From Elysia marginata (Eukaryota > Mollusca > Gastropoda > Plakobranchidae): 29,124 nt of DNA. Both the position numbers and the translations under genes were made by a program. Location of the stretch: NCBI GenBank assembly GCA_019649035.1, contig BMAT01005532.1:196588-225711 (forward strand), written 5' to 3'. Within the stretch, counting starts at the first letter, position 1, and every line of letters begins with the position of its first letter. Below, in pieces: positions 11,746-20,891 of the stretch. The notes under the pieces were generated by a model. The model was not told the DNA's origin. It searched no databases and saw only the letters and a list, made by a program, of their open reading frames with translations.

Positions 11746-12000
11746 TCAGTAGGTGTTTCCTTTAAGTTTTTTTGTGTTTCTCCTTATTTGGATCTTTTTC
11801 TTTGGGTCAACCTCAATGTTGCTGACTGCAGCATATTGTTTGATGAGCAGGTCTGCTGTGGCCTTACCAGTCACTAAATTTCCATCCTTTTCCAAAGCGA
11901 TCTGGGTCGCTTTTCCTTCTGATCCGCTCAAAGCTTCTATTAGTCTCCATAGTTTGTTACCATCTCTTTCCATATTATGACTAGCTGTTTTTCTTGCCAT
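11746..12000 (-). pseudogene. LINE linker between endonuclease and RT
   Basis: This bridge contains NKLWRLIEALSG and ends shortly before the RT fingers. Homologous 'KLW..I..L' stretches link EN and RT in I-type and Jockey-type LINE proteins. It is in a different frame from both neighbours, giving frameshifts near 11950-11990 and near 11740. It has no catalytic role of its own. Confidence 0.75.
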
Positions 12001-13151
12001 CCTTGTCTTTGTGTTCTAATTGTTTCTTTACGGAGTTTGGCTGTTTTCCTTTTTAGGCTCACATTGTTTACAACACTGGGGTGTTCCTCCACTTCTTTTC
12101 TCGCTACGTTTATTTCATTTTCAAGTTCTTCCAGTCCTTCTGTCCAATAAGGTCTATAATTTTTTCTTGCTCCTCTAGGTATAGCTTTCTTTGCAGATTT
12201 TATTATGGCCTCGGTGATTGCTTTGGCCCCTCGATTTGTATTCTTGCTACGAGCATTTATGGATAGTGCTAATTCATCCGTAAGGGCTGTAAAGTGATCC
12301 CAGTTTGCCTTTTTATAGTTCCATCTAGGAAGGGTGGAGGTTGCATTTCGAGCTGTGTTCATTTCTACCCTCAATAGGACTGGTTTGTGATCGCTTCCTC
12401 CTAATTGGTCCATTACTTGCCTTGTTGTTTTGAGAGCTATGTACTCCGTTGCAAAAGCTAGATCTGGGGTAGAAGTTGGCATCCATGAGCGCGAGTAAAA
12501 GGTTCGTGGATCCTCCGGGCTATTAAGTAAAAGGAGGCTCATGTTGGTTTGCCAATCCTGTACTTCCTCTCCTCTGGCATCCTGGTTTTCATAGCCCCAG
12601 CTGGGTGAGTGACTGTTAAAGTCCCCGACCACAAAGCACCGGTCGCCTATATTCATAGCATGTAAAGCATGTTCTTTTCCTGGAGGGCAATAGCAGTTGT
12701 AAGTTGTGATGCTTTTGTCCTTGAAGTGTAGTTCCGTTCCAATCACCTCTGCTCGATCTCCCGCATTGACCTTAATTTCCGAGGCAGTGATGTCATTTTT
12801 CACTAGGGTAATGACTCCTCCTTTGGGTCCATCCTGTCTGTCTTGTTTGAAGGTTTGGTGTCCTTTCATAGTGAATCTACTTCCATGTTTGGGATGTGGT
12901 GTTAAATGTGATTCCTGGATACATGCAACATCTATATCTTCCTTTTTAAGTCGGTTGGCAAGGGCCAGCTTCTTCCTTGATATACACTCGGCATTCCAAT
13001 GTAAAATTGTCAAAATTTTATTTTTTTCATTTTTATTTCCGCCAGTAGCTTGGGGTGGGCTCTTTCGAGGCAGAGAGCCCGGCACTTCATCTGCTTGGGG
13101 ATCCACAGTTGAAGCACCAAGACGAGAATAATCCATATTTCTAAACATCAT
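11940..13151 (-). pseudogene. LINE APE-type endonuclease domain (intact frame)
   Basis: The start of the LINE protein, with an uninterrupted frame of 403 codons. Visible motifs are ILHWNAE (the Asn block), IACIQESHL-like ACIQESHL (metal-binding Glu), NCYCPPG, VVGDFNSHSPSWG (Asp/Asn catalytic block), TSTPDLAF and GGSDHKPV (catalytic Asp-His). In the family this domain nicks target DNA to prime reverse transcription. The ATG at 13151 is the first in frame, but the frame is open further upstream to a TAA near 13258. The true start may therefore lie in that stretch, whose residues (for example TPKPDDINLLGAEKRD) look protein-like. After about residue 385 the frame leaves the family alignment. Confidence 0.92.
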
Positions 13152-13860
13152 TTTGAGTTGTGCGTTGACATCCCGTTTTTCTGCACCCAGGAGGTTAATG
13201 TCATCCGGCTTCGGCGTACTTTTTCTGTAGGGGTAGGTTCCCTTAGCTCTTGACTGTTCTTAGTCTTACCACAGAGCAGTGGATTGGGTCGTTTTTCGGG
13301 GGTCCTCCCCTAGGGAAAGCCTCCCTATCCCGGCGTCAGTTCCCCCAGGCAGGGCTTTTCGGTCCGACTTGTTCCACGATGTATCTGCCAGCGCTCCCAG
13401 GCCACACAGGAGGCCAGTCCGCCAGAGCCATGAGCCCAGCTTCCATTCCCCGCCACCCCCGACAACTGGCTGTACTAAACTATCTCTGTGTTTAGATCTT
13501 ATATGCCAAAAAGGTAAGTCGGAGGATCGTCACGTCCTGGTCACTGAGGCCTATCCCCAACTAAATTAAGCCCCCCCTAAGTGCCAAGGTAGCCGGCACC
13601 CCGTGGTCCCTCAGCAGACCGGTCCAGAGGGCCCCACCGGAATAGAGTGACATCACGAACTTCCCAGTCCGAATTTAATTTTGGAGTCATTATCTCCTAG
13701 ACCTACAGACTTATGACCTAGGTCTGGCCAGGCTGTGTGGGACCACGGCATTTTCTTTTGTTCCCTTACAGGGTCACTATTCAATGCTACCCTGTGGAGG
13801 GCCTCCCCCTATCCGCCACCCAGGGGATGCGCCTCAACGCTGTACAGCTACCAGCGCGAG
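13152..13860 (-). other. LINE 5' region, GC-rich, no ORF1
   Basis: About 700 bp upstream of the endonuclease on the minus strand, clearly more GC-rich than the surroundings. No gag-like ORF with CCHC knuckles is present, only broken short frames. It ends at 13860 against the AACC repeat of the SINE tail. It may be a full-length 5' UTR with promoter function in a single-ORF lineage, or what is left after loss of ORF1. Confidence 0.65.
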
Positions 13861-14169
13861 GGTTGGTTGGTTGGTTGTTTGAATTTTAACGTCTCTTTTC
13901 AACTACAAGGTTATATCAGAGATGGCGCTTGGGACAATTGTAAGCGTGCTGCCACACTGGGATGTAAGGAACGCTGCATACACCACACCCAGTCACATTA
14001 TCCTGACACCGGGCCGACCAGACTTAGCACTAAATCCATAATGCCAGACACCAGGCGGATCAGCTACTAATACCAATTTTAAAGTCTTTGGTTTGACTCG
14101 GCCCGAGATCGAACCCGTACCTCCTGATCTCTGAGCGAGTGTCTTTACCGCGAGGCCACAGAGCCGGTG
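13861..14169 (-). mobile_element. tRNA-derived SINE with (AACC)n tail
   Basis: On the minus strand the element starts at 14169 with a tRNA-like head. An A-box-like sequence (TGGCCTCGCGG, 14158-14148) and a B-box (GGTTCGATC, 14115-14107) are present about 32 bases apart, as in a type 2 pol III promoter. A body of about 220 bp follows, then GACGTTAAAATTCAAACAACC and AACC repeats (13876-13861). The remaining tail lies at 9308-9320, on the far side of the inserted LINE. The whole is flanked by the 12-bp duplication CGACAATGGTGC. The family is not assigned. Its 3' end does not resemble the (GAA)n end of the LINE, so another LINE probably mobilised it. Confidence 0.88.
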
Positions 14170-14181
14170 CGACAATGGTGC
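14170..14181. repeat. SINE target-site duplication, right copy
   Basis: Exact copy of CGACAATGGTGC at 9296-9307. It abuts the 5' end of the tRNA-like head on the minus strand. It proves that the SINE plus its tail occupied a single insertion before the LINE arrived. Confidence 0.85.
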
Positions 14182-14639
14182 AGGATACGTTGAATGGAAC
14201 AGATATTATTGGCAACCTGTGTCAATTTTTCATCCTGTGCTTGTGGCTGTTGATTTACTTAGATGGGAAACTTTATGATGGGATTGACCTCATAATCTTT
14301 TCTTTTACCCACACCCTCTTTTTTAGAGCAAATAATTACACGTAGATCTCTAATACCTTTTACGAGCGTCTCTTGGGATGCGCTTAGAAAATATGTGTGT
14401 CTTATAAGCATGAGACCAGAGGGAAATAACTGAAAAAACTTTTAACCAGCGGCTCTGAAAACAAAAGTAAACCACTCAAAAACAAAACTACAACAAATGA
14501 AACTTAAAATGAAAATAACAAAGCCAAACAAAAATCTAATGATAAAAAACAAAAAGTCCCACAGAGTGTCTAAAGATATTCTAACCGCTAACGAATTCAG
14601 ATAAGAAATCGAAAGGAATTTATAATGGAAAACAAAACA
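14182..14639. other. Non-coding DNA, A-rich in the second half
   Basis: No gene or repeat boundary recognised. Positions 14440-14640 are rich in AAAAC/AAAC runs. Confidence 0.5.
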
Positions 14640-14659
14640 AAAATCGATTTATCCAGAAA

Positions 14660-14900
14660 TGACCAGAAGACTTAGGCCTAACAGGTTAGCGTCGCTCTAG
14701 CCAGGAGCAGCTAAGTGGGACTCCAATATCAGTCGGGGACTGTCACTCAGCGGCATGCAAATGAAGAATCGAAGGCTCAGGAATCGGCCACGGGATCAGA
14801 CAGCTGCGATCACTAGCGTTAGCACCAAGCTATGGTCGATCATGGGTTTTAACCCACAACCACATAACCTGACCAAGTGCGACAGCCCAATGAGATACCC
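14660..14900 (-). repeat. Possible decayed tRNA-related SINE remnant
   Basis: The minus strand contains GTCGCACTTGGTCAGG followed by GTTGTGGGTTAAAACCCATG, which resemble a shrunken A-box and a mutated B-box. The stretch that follows (CCATAGCTTGGTGC and beyond) is more GC-rich than the surroundings. The spacing between the boxes is too short for a normal tRNA head, so an internal deletion would be needed. It could equally be an unrelated repeat. No target-site duplication was found. Confidence 0.3.
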
Positions 14901-15186
14901 TGGACTTGTTTCAAGGAAAAAACACAACGAAACCAACCTTTGCAAAATCAAAGATAGTCTTGTGCTTACTACCGAAACAATGTGAAACAACATAGTGGGA
15001 ATTTATACAAAAGATTGGCGACCCACATAGCACCAATATCAGAAATAGTTTCCTATTGTATCAATCGTTGCTGAGAAGGTGCGAGAAATTTTGTGTAAAA
15101 GCCCTACTGTTTTTCATACTACACAGTTATAGAAATAAAAGAAAACCAAACCAACTAAACTCTATTGTGCACGGGCAAAGGGGCGA

Positions 15187-15333
15187 TCTATTTATCTATC
15201 TATCTGTCTATCTGTCTGTCTGTCTATCTATCTGTCTCTCTGTCTATCTATCTGTCTCCCTGTCTATCTATCTATCCATCTATCTATCTTTCTATCTATC
15301 TATCTATCCATCTATCTATCTGTCTGTCTGCCT
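15187..15333. repeat. (TATC/TGTC)n microsatellite (GATA/GACA type)
   Basis: About 147 bp of four-base units, mostly tatc and tgtc with a few ctcc and ccatc interruptions. Frames across it give artificial Tyr-Leu-Ser repeats. Interspersed GATA and GACA blocks are a common animal microsatellite type and are expected to vary in length between individuals. Confidence 0.95.
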
Positions 15334-16416
15334 ACTTGTCAAGAGCTCAGTCTGTATATCTATCTCCACATACATTTTATCTTCCAACCTATTCACCTTT
15401 CTATAGGTCTACATTTATCCATCACAGTTTCATTTCAAAACTTACTGCTTGCAACACTAAGTACCTGGACAAAAAATACTAGCAAAATAAAAAAAAAGAA
15501 ACGAAAAAGAGAAACTAAGGGTTATATTTAAAAAATACAATGGCCTCACCCATATTGGCCACGAAACTTTCTTCAGAATTATTGATAGCTTTCAATCTAG
15601 GCAAGAGCACGCGCTTGTGTTTAAAATTGATTGATCAGAAACAAGACAAATCTTTTTGAATCCAGATTTGCACTCAGTTCAAAAACTTATTTCTGATGTA
15701 TTTTCAAGCTGTATGCATGTTGAAGTCAAACATGACTGAATAGCCAAGATGAATTCCCAACCTTATTCAACCAAAATTTCCTGTTCGTTTGTGAGTTTTT
15801 AGACGGTACTCATCCTTTGTTGTAAATTAACACTAACTGCTTATTAACTTATAGAAAAATTACGTCCGACTTCAAAAGACAAGTTTTGTAATGGCAAACT
15901 CAGAAGCGACACCTAAACCGAAAGAAAGAAAACAACAACAAAACAACGACAACAACAACAACTACAACCAAGTCTTTCACGTGAGCCAAGCTTTGGAACT
16001 TCTATAACCGAGTACTAAAACGTGTGACCGAAACAGTAGTATTAAAAAGAGAAGTGAACTCAAAGCTCTGGGTGTCCATTACAAGAAACTCAGGCCGCTA
16101 TTAGGGCGATCGCAGTGTGGAGTATCTGGTGTCATTAGAGCCTGCTCTAGCAGATGCTGGAATAACTTCGATTATTGAATAAAAAAAAACCCCAACAAAA
16201 GAAGCCACTAGTTCTAGGGCACACTAGACGCCCAGTCACGTTTTCACCACAAAAACAACGACAGCTGGACCCGTAGGGCTGAGGAGAGGTATATTACTTG
16301 ACTCTTTGATTAAAAAAATAAAGTATATAAAAGATGTGAAATAAGTCCTTATTCATTTCTTTTATATGTCGATATCATTGGTGACACTGCCACATTCACC
16401 ATCGGTCTGTCGGCTT
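15334..16416. other. Non-coding DNA with a CAA-rich patch
   Basis: No gene recognised. Positions 15931-15969 are a CAA/CAAC-rich simple repeat. The rest is unremarkable AT-rich sequence. Confidence 0.5.
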
Positions 16417-16521
16417 TCTTCTTCTTCTTCTTCTTCTTCTTCTTCTTCTTCTTCTTCTTCTTCTTCTTCTTCTTCTTCTTCTTCTTTCTCTTTTTCTTCT
16501 TCTTTCTTTTTCTTCTTCTTC
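16417..16521. repeat. (TTC)n tract abutting the assembly gap
   Basis: About 105 bp of ttc units with a few tttctc interruptions, truncated by the N run. Apparent poly-Ser, poly-Glu and poly-Lys frames here are artefacts. A GAA tail also ends the LINE at 9321-9335, so a GAA-tailed element hidden in the gap is possible but unproven. Confidence 0.93.
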
Positions 16522-17262
16522 NNNNNNNNNNNNNNNNNNNNNNNNNNNNNNNNNNNNNNNNNNNNNNNNNNNNNNNNNNNNNNNNNNNNNNNNNNNNNNN
16601 NNNNNNNNNNNNNNNNNNNNNNNNNNNNNNNNNNNNNNNNNNNNNNNNNNNNNNNNNNNNNNNNNNNNNNNNNNNNNNNNNNNNNNNNNNNNNNNNNNNN
16701 NNNNNNNNNNNNNNNNNNNNNNNNNNNNNNNNNNNNNNNNNNNNNNNNNNNNNNNNNNNNNNNNNNNNNNNNNNNNNNNNNNNNNNNNNNNNNNNNNNNN
16801 NNNNNNNNNNNNNNNNNNNNNNNNNNNNNNNNNNNNNNNNNNNNNNNNNNNNNNNNNNNNNNNNNNNNNNNNNNNNNNNNNNNNNNNNNNNNNNNNNNNN
16901 NNNNNNNNNNNNNNNNNNNNNNNNNNNNNNNNNNNNNNNNNNNNNNNNNNNNNNNNNNNNNNNNNNNNNNNNNNNNNNNNNNNNNNNNNNNNNNNNNNNN
17001 NNNNNNNNNNNNNNNNNNNNNNNNNNNNNNNNNNNNNNNNNNNNNNNNNNNNNNNNNNNNNNNNNNNNNNNNNNNNNNNNNNNNNNNNNNNNNNNNNNNN
17101 NNNNNNNNNNNNNNNNNNNNNNNNNNNNNNNNNNNNNNNNNNNNNNNNNNNNNNNNNNNNNNNNNNNNNNNNNNNNNNNNNNNNNNNNNNNNNNNNNNNN
17201 NNNNNNNNNNNNNNNNNNNNNNNNNNNNNNNNNNNNNNNNNNNNNNNNNNNNNNNNNNNNNN
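16522..17262. other. Assembly gap, 741 N
   Basis: A run of unresolved bases beginning in the TTC tract. The simple repeat probably caused the break. Nothing can be said of its content and its length may be estimated. Confidence 0.99.
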
Positions 17263-18002
17263 CTTTGTAACATGAAATTTTTAAGTTCAAGTCTTTTAGT
17301 TTCTCCCTTAAGACTTATAAATGAGTTAACACCGCGAGACTAATACTCTACGGTCATTATTTCCTAGTTCACTTTCCCGTACCCACTCTTGTAATTATTT
17401 TCTATTTAAGTTATCGACCTCTGAGATGTCTTCATGATCCATTCTCTGGTAAAATATATTTCATTACCCACTCGTTAATGATACCATCTGCCCCGCGACA
17501 CGTCAACTATTGTACTCTACCGAGACAAATGGGGATTTTAAAGAATTCCTCAACGCCTCGAACGAACCCTTTACCTGGGGTTATACGGGCTTCAGTTATG
17601 TATTATTATATTTAAAACGCCCAATTTATTAAAGCAGCGTCCTCTCCATAAAAAAAATTGCCTCCTGTGAGTTTAGAAGCTGTAGAGGTTGGACTGGACT
17701 TGTCAAGGAAGCTTTTTAAAGCCTAAGTTAAGGTTCATCGTATTTGTACTTGAAGACTCCAAAGGAAAAACGACAATAGTCACATTGAAATATTCAATTA
17801 AATTTTCTCTTTTAAAGGTCACTAATAATTCTTATTTTCTTCTCACTTTATAAATTTTCTTTAATTAAGTTTTTTTTTATTAAGACTCGTTTTGGCATTG
17901 TTTTACGATATCATGTAACTGTATTAGATGGATTTTGTGTACCATAGTCATACTGCCGTATTCCCCCTGGTGTCTTCACTTTTAGTACTACATAAAACGC
18001 TC
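17263..18002. other. Non-coding DNA, nothing recognised
   Basis: AT-rich stretch without a supportable gene. A plus-strand frame of about 55 codons near 17460-17635 reads protein-like in part but has no start and no good splice sites (see rejected items). Confidence 0.45.
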
Positions 18003-18203
18003 AAAATTAGCAGCAGTATTAGAAGTAGTGATAGATATAGTAGAATGGTAAGTGGAGGCAGCCACTGCGCGACCAGTAATGATTGAAGTTAAGCTATAAA
18101 ATTTGCCCAGGATTGAAATATGTTTAAGTGAACATGGTCGAAAAATGCTTGCCTTTGGTATGATTCAGTCCCCCGACTTATGGTATCTTCTACACCCAGA
18201 AAT

Positions 18204-18362
18204 AGTAGAGCAGCACTTCAAGTAGAAGTGGTAGGTGTCACAGAAATCGCAGTATATGTAGCAATAATGGCAGTAAAGAGATGGCAGAAGTAGCAGTAAA
18301 GATGGCAATAGTAGCAGTCACAGTAGCAGGAATAGTAGGTTTGGTGATGGCAGAAGTACAAC
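18204..18362. repeat. Cryptic GTA/GCA trinucleotide repeat
   Basis: The stretch is built from imperfect agtagcagta and atggcag(t/a)a units without a strict period. A weaker echo lies at 18008-18050. The minus-strand frame across it is a Tyr/Cys/Thr-rich artefact. It is a degenerate microsatellite. Confidence 0.7.
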
Positions 18363-19309
18363 ACTAATATATTTTTAAACATTGCCATTCCAGCACTCCC
18401 TCTAAGAAAAATAAATTTCAATATAATTATTTCACATGGTGAGGCTCCAATGATAAAGTCAAAGCTTAAGTTTAAAAAAGAAAGGCAGATATTTTAGTGT
18501 TTGCAATAAATCAGGAAAATTATGAATACAGAACTTAGGGATTGTTTATAGAAGCTTATGTACCACGAAACTGTTATACGAAGAAACCGTTACAACACAC
18601 AACAAGGTTATTATATTGTCAGATTTTTTGTTGAAAAAACAACCAAACGTTATTTGATTTAGTCAGAGAAGGCGATATCTAACTCATGTCAAACAGTGGA
18701 TAAGATATTGAGCAGTGATGAGCTGTATTTAAAAATATATATAGATATTTAACCTTTCAGATTTAAATTTTTAAACTTGAAGTACTCATGGTTAATTGTA
18801 TACATTAAAACATGGTCAGTACAAAACAACGTTATCACGAATATGATGAGGTCTGAACATGACGAGCCACCATCTAGACGTGGCAGCAATATTAAACGTG
18901 GCCAGTTTATTCTCGTTTGGAGGTCACTAAATGTTTCTGATGAAACCATAATAAAGGCTTTGGGTAAATTTCAATCAGAACTCTTTGTTTCTCTCTAGTT
19001 CATCTTTCCTCAACACGTTCTGCCTCTCTTTGTCTCCGCCTCCTTTTCTTTTTCCCCTTCAGGCTTAATCTTTACGAACTTATTAAAGCTTTCCAGACAC
19101 TATAATAAAGGTTTACAAGAACGCTACTGTGAATGAGGTCGTACCACTTAGTGAGCCGTGATCGCCATTCGTTCTCTCCGATGTAATAAAGACCTACAGA
19201 AATCCCGCACAGGCTTTCAAAACCAAAGGTTGACTTTTAGTTACAAAGCTAAAACATTAAACAGTACACTTAAACATAAACTTCAAACCTCACCAAAATA
19301 TAAAAAGAT
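18363..19309. other. Non-coding DNA with a pyrimidine-rich patch
   Basis: No gene recognised. Positions 18975-19065 are strongly C/T-rich, resembling a long polypyrimidine tract, but no exon follows that can be defended. The overlapping frames at 18749-18998 on both strands have no family motif. Confidence 0.45.
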
Positions 19310-19320
19310 AACAGCTTATG

Positions 19321-19620
19321 TGGCGTCGTGATCTAGTGGTAGACGCTCGGCTTTCGGACCGAGAGGTGCGTGGTTCGAGCCCTGCTTTTGGCAGGTAGAT
19401 GTTTACTCTATTTACACACATTTCTCCGCCTCACTTATGCATTAAAGAAGTACCCGACTATAGGCAGTGAAAGATCTTGTAAACATGCTAGTCTGATGCG
19501 CCTTATTTCTTTTTCTCTGTAAGTCAGAGGGTAACTTTGTTGCTGTCGGGTACCCATGTAAAGCATTTAGAACATTCTCATGGATTAGGCGCCATATCAA
19601 AACGCTCTTTACTTTTTTTA
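19321..19620 (+). mobile_element. tRNA-derived SINE, second family
   Basis: The head has an A-box (TGATCTAGTGG, 19329-19339) and a B-box (GGTTCGAGCCC, 19372-19382) with normal spacing. Between them is an anticodon-arm-like hairpin (CTCGG...CCGAG). The body ends in a conserved-looking 3' part (near 19555-19605: TAAAGCATTTAGAACATTC, then GGATTAGGCGCCATATC). A T-run follows. AACAGCT occurs just before (19310-19316) and just after (19621-19627), a possible 7-bp target-site duplication. The 5' and 3' ends of the head cannot form an acceptor stem and the anticodon loop would have 8 bases, so it is not a working tRNA gene. It differs in tail and body from the SINE at 13861-14169. Confidence 0.8.
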
Positions 19621-19627
19621 AACAGCT

Positions 19628-20085
19628 ACAACTATATGAACTGTGCAAAAGTATAAACTGTTTAATCAAGACTTAACATGACTGGTTGCTTAAATTTCAA
19701 ATGGCGAAGTTCAAGTATTATCAACATAATTAACTAAGCGGCTTTTGGTAAAAACAAAACGAAATGACAAGAAATATTTACGGAAACAAAGCAAAAAAAA
19801 ATTCAATTAAAAATCGTTTACTCTTCAGGAGTTTAAATATTATCTCAATATTTCTATGTCCCGCCCAAAACAGCTAACCTCGTAAAACTGTCCATTTGTT
19901 TACATTTCAATTCATAGGCTAGTTAGGTAGATGTAAAACGTGTCAATTATTCATTTTGTTTTTGCCCAAGCAATTTACTCAAGGGCGATATGACGTAACA
20001 ATAGATACTGCAAGATGCCTTACAAAGCACGTCAGTCCACTGTTTACAAGCACTGCCTCAAATTTTCCACATCGTTATAAAAATG
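19628..20085. other. Non-coding DNA downstream of the receptor gene
   Basis: No gene recognised. It lies beyond the likely 3' end of the minus-strand GPCR. Confidence 0.45.
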
Positions 20086-20091
20086 TTTATT
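20086..20091 (-). terminator. Candidate polyadenylation signal of the GPCR gene
   Basis: TTTATT on the plus strand is AATAAA on the minus strand, 546 bp downstream of the receptor stop codon. Such hexamers are frequent by chance in AT-rich DNA, so this is only a candidate 3' UTR end. Confidence 0.25.
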
Positions 20092-20636
20092 TTTTTAAAT
20101 TATTAAGCCTTCCTCACAGTTAGTTTGGCGACAGGAAATAAGGCCTGCAGCAAAACGTTTGGTTATCGTTTGAGCTAACCGAGTCTCACTTTGCAATGGT
20201 AATATCTGCCTGCTGTAATGTAAACCAACACACTTGGATCGATGTTTTAGAAACCTAGTGCAACACAAAGTAAATCAGCTTTACCCTTTGCCTTTGCAAA
20301 GTTCATCCTAAATCAATTTTGTTGCTCTCTTTTTTTTTCAAACAAAGCTTGGTCTCTTCCTATTTTCTATGGTTTTTTTTCTGACGCAGTCGCATAGCCT
20401 TTTCTGGACAAAACCATTGACGATGCGGCGCGTGTGGAAGTTTTCCAAGATCTATCAGTCACAGCCATCCTCATATTGGCAGCACCATCGTCCGCATCTC
20501 CTACAAAATCGTTCTTCATCACACTACTGCCAGAGCTGAAGCTGAAGCAGCAGCAACAAAAAAGACAACAGCAGCCGAAGTAAGTGCCTTTTCTTTGCCC
20601 GCCAGGCATGTGCCGTGCAGGGGCAGTGCGTTGGCG

Positions 20637-20891
20637 TCAAGTAGTACACGTGTCGGAGCTGTGACGCCTCAAATTGATCTTGGTGTGTGTTGTACCGTTG
20701 TTGGAGGACCTGGTGTCCACCTCAATACCGGCGCACACTTGCGGTGACCTCAGGCGGTTCATGTCGCTTTTGCGACAGTGAAACAGGGAATAGCAGGAAC
20801 AGCGCATGCGCGACCGAAAATTCTTGGACATAAAGCCGTAGATGATTGGGTTAAGGCAAGAGTGAACAAAAGGCAACAGGAACAACACGAT
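20637..20891 (-). CDS. Class A GPCR, last exon (TM7, helix 8, C-tail)
   Basis: This exon follows the acceptor TTTTTTATCTTCCAG and starts in phase 0 at 20891. The first residues form TM7 (IVLFLLPFVHSCLNPIIYGF) with NPIIY, the NPxxY switch motif of rhodopsin-like receptors. SKNFRSRM is helix 8. A cysteine pair (CSC), a possible palmitoylation site, follows. The C-tail is about 60 residues, with Ser/Thr clusters and a basic stretch near the end. It stops at TGA, 20637-20639. In the family this segment couples activation to G proteins and arrestin at the plasma membrane. The NPIIYGFMSKNFR type of ending is common in invertebrate peptide receptors. The ligand cannot be named from this fragment. 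Confidence 0.92.
   Translation of the reverse strand: MVLFLLPFVHSCLNPIIYGFMSKNFRSRMRCSCYSLFHCRKSDMNRLRSPQVCAGIEVDTRSSNNGTTHTKINLRRHSSDTCTT

Larger units (their letters stand above)
9321..13860 (-). mobile_element. I-superfamily non-LTR retrotransposon (APE-RT-RNase H), degraded
   Basis: A 4.5-kb LINE on the minus strand. In order it has a GC-rich 5' region (13860 to about 13150), an APE-type endonuclease, a reverse transcriptase with YADD, an RNase H domain, a C-terminal cysteine/histidine motif, a short 3' UTR (9387-9336) and a (GAA)n tail (9335-9321). RNase H downstream of an APE-RT protein is the hallmark of the I superfamily (I, Nimb, Ingi and relatives). No gag-like ORF1 fits in the 700-bp 5' region. 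That could mean a single-ORF Ingi-like lineage or loss of ORF1. At least four frameshifts plus in-frame stops at 10211-10213 and 9811-9813 make it non-autonomous. It sits inside the tail of a SINE. Most ORF-like frames on the opposite strand here are shadows. Confidence 0.93.

Noticed and set aside
9392-13495. Plus-strand frames opposite the LINE (for example 12706-13131, 13250-13495)
   Set aside because: They are antisense shadows of the minus-strand endonuclease, RT and 5' region.
15056-15482. Open frames of Tyr-Leu-Ser repeats on the plus strand
   Set aside because: They are translations of the TATC/TGTC microsatellite.
16349-17343. Frames of more than 300 codons with poly-Ser, poly-Glu or poly-Lys
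   Set aside because: They run through 741 N and the TTC tract and have no coding evidence.
17460-17635. Plus-strand stretch reading GDFKEFLNASNEPFTWGY
   Set aside because: It looks protein-like, but it has no ATG, no convincing acceptor or donor, and is only about 55 codons between stops.
18749-18998. Overlapping frames on both strands, possible transposon fragment
   Set aside because: Neither translation shows a family motif, and no terminal repeats or duplication were found.
19321-19393. Functional tRNA gene
   Set aside because: A- and B-boxes are present, but the ends do not pair as an acceptor stem, the anticodon loop would have 8 bases, and the sequence continues into a SINE body.
20367-20609. 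Cys-rich 80-codon frame just downstream of the GPCR stop
   Set aside because: It lies in the probable 3' UTR on the same strand. The Cys/Phe run comes from CAG/CAA-type simple sequence, with no motif.
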